DNA from: Marinobacter sp. F3R11
Lineage (GTDB): Bacteria > Pseudomonadota > Gammaproteobacteria > Pseudomonadales > Oleiphilaceae
Assembly (NCBI RefSeq): GCF_003318275.1
Contig: NZ_QOCH01000015.1
Coordinates: 602,516 to 666,515, forward strand
Direction of reading: 5' to 3'
Length of the DNA: 64,000 nt
Made by a program: the position numbers and the translations under genes. Below are positions 38,432 through 47,714 of this stretch, one piece after another; position 1 is the first letter of the stretch, and each line of letters opens with the position of its first letter. The notes under the pieces are model-generated. The model did not search any database, was not told where the DNA came from, and was given only the letters and a program-made list of their open reading frames with translations.

Positions 38432-39266
38432 TGGCAACCGGCCCCGCTTTCGCCAGCACCCCTGCAACCGCTTCCATTGCCTGAGGCAGCCGGGGACCAA
38501 AACCGAGCAGCAACATGCTGTCGCCTATGTAGTACCGGCCCTGCTTCCAGGCATCCAGCGCTGCCAACTGGGGCCACTGGTTTATATCGAACTGTCCGGG
38601 GCGGGATTCCGCAACAACGATCGCATCGGGACGGGAAGCAAGCAGTGCCTCGCGACCAGCAGGTTTATAACCACTTATATCGCCCATTGCATTGTCGGCA
38701 CCCAAGGCGTCAAGAAGGGCGCTGGCAGCGGTATCCTGGCCGGCAATCATCACACCGTGATTCCCCGCCGCCATAAGGAATAGCACTTGCGCCGGCGTAC
38801 CTTCGGTATTGGTGTCAATGCGCTCAACTCTTTTCCGGATATCCGCAACCATGGTTTCTGCTTCCGGGCCCTTGCCAAGAACCCGGCCAACCTCGCGAAT
38901 ACGCGCCATGGCACCCTCAGGCGAACGCGCAACAGGCAGCTGGATAACCTCCACGCCAGCCTGTTTCAAGCGTTCAAGAGTTCTGTCCGGAGCAGCCTCC
39001 ACAGTGGTCAGGAGTACATCCGGGCGCAACGCCAGCACCCCCTCAAAGGGCAAAGCCCTCAAATACCCCACCCGAGGCTGCGACCGCACTTCAGGCGGAT
39101 AGTTGCTGGTAGTATCAACGCCCACCAGACTGTCCTCCGCCCCCAAAGCGTAGACCGTTTCCGTGATACTGCCGTCGGCACTGACAATTCTGGGTTGCCC
39201 GGCCTGCACCGGAATGGAAAGCCACAGGCAGGCAGCACATAAGGCTACCAAGACACTCATTCGCAT
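38418..39266 (-). CDS. hmuT: HmuT, periplasmic haem-binding protein
   Basis: The 282-residue protein has a signal peptide (residues 1-22, VQA) and a class III solute-binding fold (PF01497): RIVSADGSITETVYALGAED, VGYLRALPFEG and LLGFGPRLPQAMEAV. It hands haem from the outer membrane receptor to HmuUV. The ATG at 39266 lies inside the hmuS end with GGAGAA upstream, indicating coupling. Confidence 0.9.
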   Translation of the reverse strand: MRMSVLVALCAACLWLSIPVQAGQPRIVSADGSITETVYALGAEDSLVGVDTTSNYPPEVRSQPRVGYLRALPFEGVLALRPDVLLTTVEAAPDRTLERLKQAGVEVIQLPVARSPEGAMARIREVGRVLGKGPEAETMVADIRKRVERIDTNTEGTPAQVLFLMAAGNHGVMIAGQDTAASALLDALGADNAMGDISGYKPAGREALLASRPDAIVVAESRPGQFDINQWPQLAALDAWKQGRYYIGDSMLLLGFGPRLPQAMEAVAGVLAKAGPVASAAH

Positions 39267-40333
39267 AGCGCATTCTCCAGCGTGTCAACTTCGCGCTGCC
39301 AGTCTGTAGATTCCGGCTGCCCTGGCTTGCGCTTGCCAAACAAGGTGATCACCAGGTCGCCTTGTGCGTTATAACCCTCCACGGATGTCACCATGCCGTC
39401 TGCAGACGGCCGGCGAACCACATACCAGTCACGAATGCCATAGGTATTGGCGTGCAGACTGAACCGCTTATCCAGAACATTCATCCAGGGGCCGGTGCGC
39501 TTCAGGTTGTCTACGGTGCCGGTGAAAATCTGGACAATTCCGGGATTACCCACAAACACCATTATCGGGCAGCGGCTGGTTCTGACCTGGTTCAGAATCT
39601 GATCCAATGGCGAATGGATCTCCGGGGTGGAGGACTTCAGACGAGCAACCCACTTCGCACCAATAAGCTCAACTGCGGTCAGACGATCTACCTTGTTACG
39701 CTTAAGCATTGCATGGAAATGATGAACGTCTTTGAGTTCCGACCAGTCTTTGCGCAGGGCAACAACATCGACCGCATCAGCATCAGCCCGCGGTTCACGC
39801 ACAGGCGCAGCTAACAACTCCGGAAACGGCTGGTCATTGTCCAGATAATTCGCCAGAAGCAGATCCCAGGCATCAGTATTAGTCGTGGCTGTTTTATAGA
39901 TCTTGTGCAGGGCTCCGCCATGGTCGTTGAAAAACTGCAGGCTTTCCCGGGTAGTTTTACCGGCATTCTCTGTCACCAGATAGCCATGGGCCCACTGGTT
40001 AAGAAACACCCGTATATCTATATCACCCACCGCAAGGCCCATGGCTCCTTTTGCAGCAACCGTAAATTTTCTGAACCTGGCCGTTACTTCGTGTACCACC
40101 TGGTCATTGCGAGTAAGGATCATCACATCGCCAACATCATCCATTGCAGACATCAGCGCGCCAAACGCAGGCTTCAATGGATAGACGCCATCGTCACGGC
40201 TGAGCAGGAGTTCCAGTTCGCTAACCCCGAGGGCTTCAGCTGCATTGCGAATGCGAAGCCCGGGTTGCTCTTCAAGTAGCTGCTGCCAGCGTTGCGCCAG
40301 CGACATGTCAGATTGAGCCGCAAGTGCTTCCAT
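39257..40333 (-). CDS. hmuS: HmuS/HemS/ChuS-type haem-degrading protein
   Basis: The 358-residue cytoplasmic protein has two homologous halves, as in HemS and ChuS, with motifs such as GDVMILTRNDQVVHE and FVGNPGIVQIFTG in the paired sheets. It binds incoming haem and degrades it to free iron. The start follows GGGGAGAA. It lies directly after the HmuY-like gene and overlaps hmuT by 10 bp. Confidence 0.92.
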   Translation of the reverse strand: MEALAAQSDMSLAQRWQQLLEEQPGLRIRNAAEALGVSELELLLSRDDGVYPLKPAFGALMSAMDDVGDVMILTRNDQVVHEVTARFRKFTVAAKGAMGLAVGDIDIRVFLNQWAHGYLVTENAGKTTRESLQFFNDHGGALHKIYKTATTNTDAWDLLLANYLDNDQPFPELLAAPVREPRADADAVDVVALRKDWSELKDVHHFHAMLKRNKVDRLTAVELIGAKWVARLKSSTPEIHSPLDQILNQVRTSRCPIMVFVGNPGIVQIFTGTVDNLKRTGPWMNVLDKRFSLHANTYGIRDWYVVRRPSADGMVTSVEGYNAQGDLVITLFGKRKPGQPESTDWQREVDTLENALCE

Positions 40334-40334
40334 C

Positions 40335-41477
40335 TCAGTTCTCCCCGGTTGTCAGGCTGATTTCTTTCCAACGGATTTCAGGCTGCCCGCTGTTACCATC
40401 CGCCCCGTAGTAATTGATAATTTGCATTGCGTAGACCGGCGCTGAGGCATCTTCGGAGTCACTGTCGATGAGGTATACGCGGAAGTTGGGCCAAAGTTTG
40501 TGGGCACCCTGAAGGTTATAGGCATACCAGCTGTTGTCTGTGAACAGGCCGCCAGTAGAGTCTGATGCGTAGGCCTGCGTAAGAGATTCGCCTGTAGCAC
40601 TATCGATTGTTGCGCTTGTGTAAGCCGACAACTCTGACCAGTCAATCGGGCCAAGCGCTCCACCCTGCCCCGCCCCGGACGGCCCACTGTTGGTTTTGAG
40701 GTACCACTCACGACCGGAAAAACCGATCAGAACATCCCAGGTATCCGAGCTCGAGCAGTCCACCACTGCATTGGTATCAAAATCGAAACAGGCATCACCA
40801 CCATCGTATTCCAGCGGCTCAGTGAAATTTATCGTTGTTCCAGAAAGCTGAGTAGTGCCTGCGCTCTGAACCTCAAACTCCAGGTTGAAGCTCTCAATTC
40901 CGTTGCCGGACCTTGTCGGGAAATTAAAATCCACAATTCGCATGCGGGCATAGCTGTCCCCCTCAGCGGAACGGACCAGATACCCTATGTCGGGAACCTC
41001 TGAAATAACGCCCCCGTCGCCATATACTGACCAGCCATCACCAAATGCATAGACCACATCGTCTGATATCCAGCTTTCAGGCGCAGGAAAAGAATCCTTG
41101 AGATGGTCCAGCTCGCCATCCGCTGTCGCGCCGACAAACTTGTTCAGATCAGGGTTCCCGTCCGCATCGTAAAATTCCGCCTGTTCATCACCCATAGCCC
41201 CGGCAACGTTGCCATTGCCCGAAGCACCCGAGTTAAGCAGGACACTGGTGCGATTGAAGGCCAGATCCCAGTCCCCGTCACTGGAAACCACCTCTCCTGT
41301 GGCCAGGTTCAGATACTGGGTCTGAGTCCGTGCATCGATCACTAGCTGGCTGTAGTCGTTATCTGATGCCCCGCCATCATCCGCTTGTTCACTTATTTTA
41401 TTGTCGCTACCGCCACACGCAGTCATCATCAGACCGAGAGCGGGTACCAGGAACTTCAGTTTGTGCTGTTGTGCCAT
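40335..41477 (-). CDS. HmuY-family haem-binding lipoprotein with two HmuY-like modules
   Basis: The 380-residue lipoprotein has a signal ending in lipobox MTAC (Cys21) and an acidic linker. Two HmuY-like segments are visible: YLNLATGEVVSSDGDWDLAF then NRTSVLLNSG (about 55-84), and DTWDVLIGFSGREWYL then TNSGPSGAGQGG (about 246-273). HmuY of Porphyromonas is a surface haemophore that passes haem to a TonB receptor, the gene just upstream here. The ATG at 41477 follows AAGGAGC. Most HmuY proteins are about 200 residues with one domain, so this one appears to be a duplication. Confidence 0.8.
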   Translation of the reverse strand: MAQQHKLKFLVPALGLMMTACGGSDNKISEQADDGGASDNDYSQLVIDARTQTQYLNLATGEVVSSDGDWDLAFNRTSVLLNSGASGNGNVAGAMGDEQAEFYDADGNPDLNKFVGATADGELDHLKDSFPAPESWISDDVVYAFGDGWSVYGDGGVISEVPDIGYLVRSAEGDSYARMRIVDFNFPTRSGNGIESFNLEFEVQSAGTTQLSGTTINFTEPLEYDGGDACFDFDTNAVVDCSSSDTWDVLIGFSGREWYLKTNSGPSGAGQGGALGPIDWSELSAYTSATIDSATGESLTQAYASDSTGGLFTDNSWYAYNLQGAHKLWPNFRVYLIDSDSEDASAPVYAMQIINYYGADGNSGQPEIRWKEISLTTGEN

Positions 41478-41510
41478 TTCATGGCTCCTTGTTGTTGAAT
41501 AAAGGGGCAA

Positions 41511-43517
41511 TCACTGGTCGCCGAGAGTCATAGAGAAACCGGCATAGAGGAATCGGCCGGCAACCGGCTGGAAATCATCTGGGTCGGAAAAATCGCGCTG
41601 AGTGTCGGTAAGGTTGTCAACGCCCGCAAACAACTTCAGCTCCGGAAGAACCCGGTAATTGAACTTCAGATCTACAACGCTATAACCGGGAGATTTGCTG
41701 CCAAGAGTGGAATCGATATATTCAGAGCTCTGGTTGCGGGCTCTTACTGACCAGGACAAGCCCTGGATACCGGTCAGGCCATCAACAGAAGCCTGTAGCT
41801 GATGTTGCGGGCGTCTGTTGAGATCATCACCTGTTGCTACATCTTCGGTTTCAGTCCAGGTATAGCCGGCAGAGACACGCCAGCCTTCAGCGATTTCCCA
41901 GCCTAACGTTGATTCAACACCCCAGGTGCGAGCCTGATCAACGTTACTGTAGTGGTAGACCTGGACATTGTCGGTGCGTGCATCCGTTGCTTCCTGATCC
42001 AGGCCAGTCTGAATCAGGTCATCGATATCATTGAAGAAACCGTTTACGTCAAACCAGACCTTCTTTTCAAAATGGCCGCCAATGCCAAGTTGATAGCTAA
42101 CAGATGATTCGGCTTCGAGTTCCGGGTTACCGTTAACTATGTACCCCAGCTGGCTGTGATCGAAACGGTAGTGGCGTTCTTTCAGGTTTGGAACGCGATA
42201 GCCCGCGCCTACACCAGCGCGAATAAAGCTGTCAAAACCCTCCCCATCTTCGAAGCCCAGACGGGCGTTGATCTTGGGCGCCAGGTGACTACCAAAATCA
42301 GAATCTCTCTGCCCGCGCAGACCGCTGGCGATTTCCAGGTTATCCAACAGGAACCAGGTATCCTGAACCCAGAGTTCATAACCCTCCCGGGAAAACTCTT
42401 CATTGCTGGAAAGTTCCGACACTCCGTCCTTGTACTGCTCTAGTGTTTCGCGCCTCAGGTCAACTCCTGTCTGGACCCTGTGCGCCTCACCCAGAGCAAA
42501 TTCAATATGCCCTGAAGCCTGGGAAAGTGAACTGTCGGCCTCCCGCCGGTCAAAGGTGCCAGTGACAGAATATTTGGAAGTATCATCACTTAGTTGCTCG
42601 TGCAGCAGTGCCCAGTGCCCACGCAACCCATTACCGTCGCTATGGTCGCCCGAAAGGGTAGTTCTGAGACGGCGCACATCTTCGTCTTTACCCTGATTAA
42701 TGGTGCCCCCGGGAAGCGTGCTGTAACGGGAACTGGAGTTTTCATCAAATACCGAACCAAACCAGGAAACCCTGTTGTTCTCTGCCGGCTGCCAGTCCAC
42801 ACGCACCGAAGCATCGTTGCGGTCGTATTCGTCGCCAGGGCGATCCCAGGTTTCCGGGGCCGGGTCTATGCCATCAGAGTGCTGCGATGAACCGGACACC
42901 CGTACACCCCACTGCTCATTGCCGCCAGAGACCGTCGCGCGACCGCTGTAACGGCCAGCATCCCATTTCTCTCCGGAGGGGTTCTGGTCACCGTAAGTAC
43001 CGGCATCCGCCGAGAAAACTCCTTTAACGCCTGAGCCCACATCACGGGTAATCACGTTGACAACCCCACCCATAGCCGCACTGCCGTACTGAGCCGAAAC
43101 AGCACCTTTCACTACCTCAATCCGCTCAATATCCAGCACCGCCAGCTGGCTCACATCAATAGCGGATCCTGTGGTGGCGCTCACGGGCAGACCATCCACC
43201 AGCACGAGTACACGATCGGCATCAATACCCTGCAACCACACTTCATAACCCGGCTTGCCGTGTATTTCCCGCAGTTGCAGGCCCGGTACGTTGATCAGAG
43301 CTTCTTTGAGACTTCGGGCGTGGGTTTGCTCTATTTCCCTGGAGGTAACAACATCGGTGCGTACCGGCGTATCCAGAACCGTTCGCTCACTGCGTGTCCC
43401 GGTGACTACCAGCTCATCCAGGTAGCCGGCAGAATAGGCGGGCATCGAGACTGCGATCAAAGCGAAGAGCACAGACCGGTTGATGCAACCGGACCATCGA
43501 CATACAGAATTAATCAC
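41511..43517 (-). CDS. TonB-dependent haem/haemoprotein receptor
   Basis: The 668-residue outer membrane protein has a signal peptide (residues 1-30), a TonB box-like DELVVTGTR, a plug domain (AVSAQYGSAAMGGVVNVITRD) and a 22-strand barrel ending in FSMTLGDQ. It is the first gene of the haem locus on the minus strand. Substrate is inferred from neighbours hmuY, hmuS and hmuTUV. The ribosome binding site is weak, so the exact start is less sure. Confidence 0.88.
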   Translation of the reverse strand: MINSVCRWSGCINRSVLFALIAVSMPAYSAGYLDELVVTGTRSERTVLDTPVRTDVVTSREIEQTHARSLKEALINVPGLQLREIHGKPGYEVWLQGIDADRVLVLVDGLPVSATTGSAIDVSQLAVLDIERIEVVKGAVSAQYGSAAMGGVVNVITRDVGSGVKGVFSADAGTYGDQNPSGEKWDAGRYSGRATVSGGNEQWGVRVSGSSQHSDGIDPAPETWDRPGDEYDRNDASVRVDWQPAENNRVSWFGSVFDENSSSRYSTLPGGTINQGKDEDVRRLRTTLSGDHSDGNGLRGHWALLHEQLSDDTSKYSVTGTFDRREADSSLSQASGHIEFALGEAHRVQTGVDLRRETLEQYKDGVSELSSNEEFSREGYELWVQDTWFLLDNLEIASGLRGQRDSDFGSHLAPKINARLGFEDGEGFDSFIRAGVGAGYRVPNLKERHYRFDHSQLGYIVNGNPELEAESSVSYQLGIGGHFEKKVWFDVNGFFNDIDDLIQTGLDQEATDARTDNVQVYHYSNVDQARTWGVESTLGWEIAEGWRVSAGYTWTETEDVATGDDLNRRPQHQLQASVDGLTGIQGLSWSVRARNQSSEYIDSTLGSKSPGYSVVDLKFNYRVLPELKLFAGVDNLTDTQRDFSDPDDFQPVAGRFLYAGFSMTLGDQ

Positions 43518-43542
43518 AACGAACCCCGCAAATATAAATACT

Positions 43543-43561
43543 AATGCGATAGATTCTTATT
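43543..43561 (-). promoter_or_regulatory. Fur-box-like palindrome upstream of the haem receptor
   Basis: AATGCGATAGATTCTTATT resembles the 19-bp Fur operator AATGAGAATNATTCTCATT at about 15 positions. It lies 26 bp upstream of the receptor start, where Fur-Fe would block transcription of the whole haem locus. Confidence 0.6.
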
Positions 43562-43655
43562 CAATACTTAACTTAAATCAAGACCGAGGATGAGATTTAT
43601 TTTTATTCAGGGTCAATCGGGAACAGCAGATTGGCGAAGTGGCAGGTCATAAGCA

Positions 43656-43683
43656 AAACAGCCCGGCGTATGCCGGGCTGTTT
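43656..43683 (-). terminator. Terminator after secB
   Basis: AAACAGCCCGGC (43656-43667) pairs perfectly with GCCGGGCTGTTT (43672-43683) around GTAT. On the minus strand it is followed by TTTTGCTTAT, so it ends the yibN-secB transcript. Confidence 0.8.
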
Positions 43684-43707
43684 CAGGTTTGGTTTGCAGT
43701 ATAGCTG

Positions 43708-44211
43708 TCAGTGCGTCTTCTGCTCTGCGCCGGATTCTCCAGCGGCTTCTTCCTGCTTGCGCTGAAGGGCCTGAGCATAGATGGCGTCAAAGTTAACCGG
43801 TGCCAGCATCAATGCCGGGAAGCTGCCTTTGTTAACCACTCCGTCGATTGCTTCACGAGCATAGGGGAACAAAATGGTCGGGCAGTAGGCGCCAAGCATC
43901 TGGCCGAGTTGCGGCCCTTCAATGCCAGAGACCAGAAACACGCCAGCCTGCTGAATTTCTACCAGGTAAGCGACCTTTTCACCTATTTTTGTCGTAACGG
44001 TCAGTGACAGCACTACTTCATACTGATTGTCGCTGACTTTAGTATGGGCAGTGTTCAGGTCCAGACTCACCTGCGGCTTCCACTGCTCCTGAAATACTAC
44101 GGGCGAGTTCGGGGACTCGAAAGAAAGATCTTTCACGTAAATACGCTGAAGCGCAAACTGGGCTTGGTTCTGGTTTTCATTGCCTGCGGCGGCTTGCTGA
44201 TTCTCAGCCAT
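43708..44211 (-). CDS. secB: SecB, protein-export chaperone
   Basis: The 167-residue protein keeps preproteins unfolded and delivers them to SecA. Conserved features are IYVKDLSFESPNSP, YEVVLSLTVTTK and GAYCPTILFPYAREAI. The N-terminus is Gln/Asn-rich. AAGGACT precedes the ATG. It is downstream of a rhodanese gene, as in many gammaproteobacteria, but the grxC gene often found between the two is missing. Confidence 0.96.
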   Translation of the reverse strand: MAENQQAAAGNENQNQAQFALQRIYVKDLSFESPNSPVVFQEQWKPQVSLDLNTAHTKVSDNQYEVVLSLTVTTKIGEKVAYLVEIQQAGVFLVSGIEGPQLGQMLGAYCPTILFPYAREAIDGVVNKGSFPALMLAPVNFDAIYAQALQRKQEEAAGESGAEQKTH

Positions 44212-44298
44212 GTTCAGTCCTTTCGGTTTTGTAGCGAGTCATTGGGTGGGCCAAAAGCCCATTATATATTTGCATCGGCCAGAATAGTCCAGCGCCGG

Positions 44299-44715
44299 TT
44301 ATTTCTTCACCAGCGGCAAATTGCTGGCCCTCCAGTCGGCAACACCCCCGTTGAGGCGCACCACATTAGCATAACCCTCGGCGTTGAGCTGCTTGACCGC
44401 CATGGCGGAATGCTGCCCCATCTTGTCCGCTACGATGATTTGCTTGTCCTTGTACTTCTTCAGTTCAGCAGCCCGGCTCTTCAGACTGCTCAGAGGAATA
44501 TTGACTGAACCGGTGATACGCCCCTCGCCAAACTCTTTGCGATCACGGATATCAACCACAATGGCCTCATCCCGGTTAATCAGACTGACAGCCGCCTGGG
44601 CAGAAACTTTTGCACCGCCACGCCGGGACTCCAGAATCAGGATAGCGACCAGAAAGGCCACAAACAACGAAGCCAGAACGTAGTGGTTAACGACAAATTC
44701 AAACAACCGATCCAT
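44299..44715 (-). CDS. Membrane-anchored rhodanese-like protein (YibN type)
   Basis: The 138-residue protein has one N-terminal membrane helix (residues 10-28) and a rhodanese domain (IVVDIRDRKEFGEGRITGSVNIPL). The catalytic loop position reads IIVADKMGQHSA, where the usual active-site Cys is replaced by Asp/Lys, so sulfurtransferase activity is doubtful. YibN has been linked to inner membrane protein biogenesis, consistent with the neighbour secB. Confidence 0.85.
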   Translation of the reverse strand: MDRLFEFVVNHYVLASLFVAFLVAILILESRRGGAKVSAQAAVSLINRDEAIVVDIRDRKEFGEGRITGSVNIPLSSLKSRAAELKKYKDKQIIVADKMGQHSAMAVKQLNAEGYANVVRLNGGVADWRASNLPLVKK

Positions 44716-44871
44716 GAGGTAACCCTGAAAATAAGTTTGGGCGGATTATACACAGCCTGCTCGCAGGACAGAAGGCGACCTTAAACACGACGACTGTGGC
44801 CTCAAAGAGTAAAAATGGATAAGCTTCACTCCTACTTCAGAAAACTTATCACTACTCTACTTCCGGACTGA

Positions 44872-46422
44872 ATGATGACAGCATTGCGCAAGCCGACAGC
44901 ACTGATAATTCTGGACGGCTGGGGCCATCGTGATCCCGCCGACGACAACGCCATCAGTAACGCCAACACGCCCTTCTGGGACAAGCTCTGGGAAACCAGG
45001 CCCAAAACACTCATAAACACATCCGGCATGTTTGTCGGCCTGCCCAAGGGGCAAATGGGCAATTCGGAAGTCGGGCACATGAACCTGGGCGCAGGTCGTG
45101 TGGTTTATCAGAGCCTGACACGTATTGATAAGGATCTGGAAGAAGGAACCTTTAACGAAAACAAGGTTCTGTGCTCCGCCATTGATAAAGCAGTAAGTAA
45201 GGGTGGCGCTGTTCATCTGATGGGTCTGCTATCGCCGGGCGGCGTGCACTGTCACGAAGATCACATTCTCGCGGCGGCTGAGCTTGCGGCCTCAAGGGGC
45301 GCAAAAGAAGTCTACATTCACGCCTTCCTCGATGGCCGAGACATGCCGCCTCGCAGCGCTCGCCCCTCACTGGAGAAGGCAGCAGCAAAACTCAAAAGTC
45401 TGGGCGTAGGTCGCATAGCATCCATTGTAGGGCGCTACTTCGCCATGGACAGGGATAACCGCTGGGACAGGGTTGAAGCTGCCTATAACCTTATGACTCT
45501 CGGCGAGTCAGAATTCACCGCAACAGACCCTGTTGCCGGCCTGGAACAGGCCTATGAACGCGGTGAAAACGACGAATTTGTAAAGCCGACCCACATTCAG
45601 AATGCGGGCGAACCGGCAGGCACCATCAATGATGGCGACGCAGTATTGTTCATGAACTTCCGCGCTGATCGTGCCCGGGAGATGACTCGCACTTTCGTGG
45701 ACGAAGACTTCGAAGGATTCAAACGTCAGAAACACCCGCATCTCGCCGACTTTGTGACGCTCACCGAATATGCTGCGGATATCAAAGCCTCATGCGCCTA
45801 CCCCCCCGAGCAACTGGTTAACGGCCTGGGTGAATACGTGGCAGGGCTGGGCAAAACCCAGCTTCGCATTGCCGAGACAGAAAAATACGCGCACGTTACT
45901 TTCTTCTTTAACGGCGGGCTGGAGACGCCCTTTCCCGGCGAAGACCGGATTCTCGTGCCCTCGCCCAAGGTAGCTACCTACGATCTTCAGCCTGAGATGA
46001 GCGCTCCGGAAGTCACAGACAAGCTGGTGGAAGCCATCAAGAGCGGCAAATATGATCTGGTGGTATGCAACTACGCCAACGGCGACATGGTTGGCCATAC
46101 CGGCAAACTGGATGCAGCCATCAAGGCCGCGGAATGCCTGGATAAATGCGTGCAACGCGTAGTCGAAGCACTGGACGAAGTGGGTGGGCAGGCGCTGATA
46201 ACCGCCGACCACGGCAACTGCGAGCAGATGACAGACCCCAGCTCTGGCCAGGTTCATACCGCCCACACCATTGGCCCGGTTCCCCTTGTCTACACAGGTA
46301 ACCGCCAGGTACGCCTTGAGGATGGCGGCAGCCTGAGCGATGTGGCTCCGTCCCTGCTCACCTTGATGGATCTGGAGCAACCAAAGGAAATGACCGGGCA
46401 CAGTCTGGTCAAAATCGGTTGA
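44872..46422 (+). CDS. gpmI: GpmI, cofactor-independent phosphoglycerate mutase
   Basis: The 516-residue enzyme interconverts 3- and 2-phosphoglycerate in glycolysis. It has the alkaline phosphatase fold with metal ligands in LIILDGWG, the catalytic Ser65 in [17 protein letters not shown], and C-terminal [12 protein letters not shown] and [12 protein letters not shown]. Two adjacent ATGs exist (44872, 44875) behind weak GGA. The stop overlaps the TTG start of envC. Confidence 0.96.
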   Translation: MMTALRKPTALIILDGWGHRDPADDNAISNANTPFWDKLWETRPKTLINTSGMFVGLPKGQMGNSEVGHMNLGAGRVVYQSLTRIDKDLEEGTFNENKVLCSAIDKAVSKGGAVHLMGLLSPGGVHCHEDHILAAAELAASRGAKEVYIHAFLDGRDMPPRSARPSLEKAAAKLKSLGVGRIASIVGRYFAMDRDNRWDRVEAAYNLMTLGESEFTATDPVAGLEQAYERGENDEFVKPTHIQNAGEPAGTINDGDAVLFMNFRADRAREMTRTFVDEDFEGFKRQKHPHLADFVTLTEYAADIKASCAYPPEQLVNGLGEYVAGLGKTQLRIAETEKYAHVTFFFNGGLETPFPGEDRILVPSPKVATYDLQPEMSAPEVTDKLVEAIKSGKYDLVVCNYANGDMVGHTGKLDAAIKAAECLDKCVQRVVEALDEVGGQALITADHGNCEQMTDPSSGQVHTAHTIGPVPLVYTGNRQVRLEDGGSLSDVAPSLLTLMDLEQPKEMTGHSLVKIG

Positions 46423-47582
46423 TCCGGAAACAGGCCATACCATTGCGACTTACTGCAATAGCTGCGCTGGCACTCACGCTTCTCGTGGGTGCTGCGCCGG
46501 TAGCATCGGAGCAAGAGGTTACACCAGCCCAGATTGAAGCCCTCAAGGAACGCATTGAGGATATCGACGACTGGCTGGCCGACGCCGAAAAGGATCGCTC
46601 TACCCTGGAGCAGCAGCTTGCTGCGGCCGAGCGCTCTATCAGCCGTCTGACCCGTGAGCGACGATCTCTGCGTGAGCAGGTCGAGAAACAGCAGCAGCGA
46701 CTCTCCGGACTCCAGAGCGAGGAGCAAGAACTGACACAAACACTGGAGCAGCAACGCGAAAGTCTGAAGAAACAGATCCGCACCGCCTGGATGGAGGGTG
46801 ATGCTCCAGCCGTAAAGGTTCTGCTCAACGAGATAGATCCGGACAACATTGCCCGGACCATGACCTACTACGAATACCTCAGCCGCGACACCATCGGGCG
46901 TCTGGAAACCTTCCATAAAAACCTGAAGGAGCTGAAAGTAACGCAGGCAGCCGTTCAAAGCACCCGGGCAGAGCTTGCCAAAGCCGAGAAAGGTGTCATT
47001 CTACGCCAGCAGGAACTGCAGGCGTCCCGCCAGAAGCGCGAGAAAACACTGGTCGCGCTTAAACAGGATATCCACAACCGTCGCGGCGAAAAAGACGAGC
47101 TGGAATCCGACCGCAAGCGCCTGGAAAAGCTACTTTCGGAAGTACAGCAAGCCATTGCAAGCATTCCGTCTCCGAACGAATCACAACCCTTCTCCTCACT
47201 CAGAAACAAACTTCCATGGCCCGCACAGGGTAAGGTTACCAGCCGGTTTGGCGATAAATATGCAAATGGCAAACTCCGGAGAAACGGCTTGCTGATCCAG
47301 ACCGCCGAGGGTGCGGAAGTAAAAGCCATCCACTATGGCAGGGTTGTTTTCGCCAACTGGCTCAGGGGGTTCGGGCTCATAACAATTATTGATCACGGTG
47401 ATGGCTACATGACACTTTATGGCCACAGCAGCAGCCTCTTTACCAGTCCCGGCGACTGGGTTGCAGCCGGGGAAGCCATTGCTCTGGCAGGCCGCACAGG
47501 TGGTACAGAAAACCCGGCGCTTTATTTTGAGGTGCGCCACAATGGAAAACCAGACAATCCGGGGCGCTGGCTGGGCAAGTGA
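46419..47582 (+). CDS. envC: EnvC-like murein hydrolase activator (degenerate LytM)
   Basis: The 387-residue protein has a signal sequence, a long coiled coil (about residues 35-250) and a C-terminal LytM (M23) domain. The Zn-binding HxxxD motif is replaced by RNGLLIQ and the HxH by YFEVRHNG, as in E. coli EnvC, so it should activate amidases at the septum and not cut murein itself. The start is TTG, either 46419 overlapping gpmI or 46443; neither has a clear ribosome binding site. Confidence 0.88.
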   Translation: MIRKQAIPLRLTAIAALALTLLVGAAPVASEQEVTPAQIEALKERIEDIDDWLADAEKDRSTLEQQLAAAERSISRLTRERRSLREQVEKQQQRLSGLQSEEQELTQTLEQQRESLKKQIRTAWMEGDAPAVKVLLNEIDPDNIARTMTYYEYLSRDTIGRLETFHKNLKELKVTQAAVQSTRAELAKAEKGVILRQQELQASRQKREKTLVALKQDIHNRRGEKDELESDRKRLEKLLSEVQQAIASIPSPNESQPFSSLRNKLPWPAQGKVTSRFGDKYANGKLRRNGLLIQTAEGAEVKAIHYGRVVFANWLRGFGLITIIDHGDGYMTLYGHSSSLFTSPGDWVAAGEAIALAGRTGGTENPALYFEVRHNGKPDNPGRWLGK

Positions 47583-47714
47583 GCACCCGCAGCAGGGCTG
47601 ACAAATGCGCCCGCTGACGCCATACTGTCGGGGCGGAGAATTCAGCCGGCTGATTCTGCCTGGTTCTCAGCTCAGTTCTCAGTTTAACTACCGGAATAAC
47701 CACGGGATATGTGA

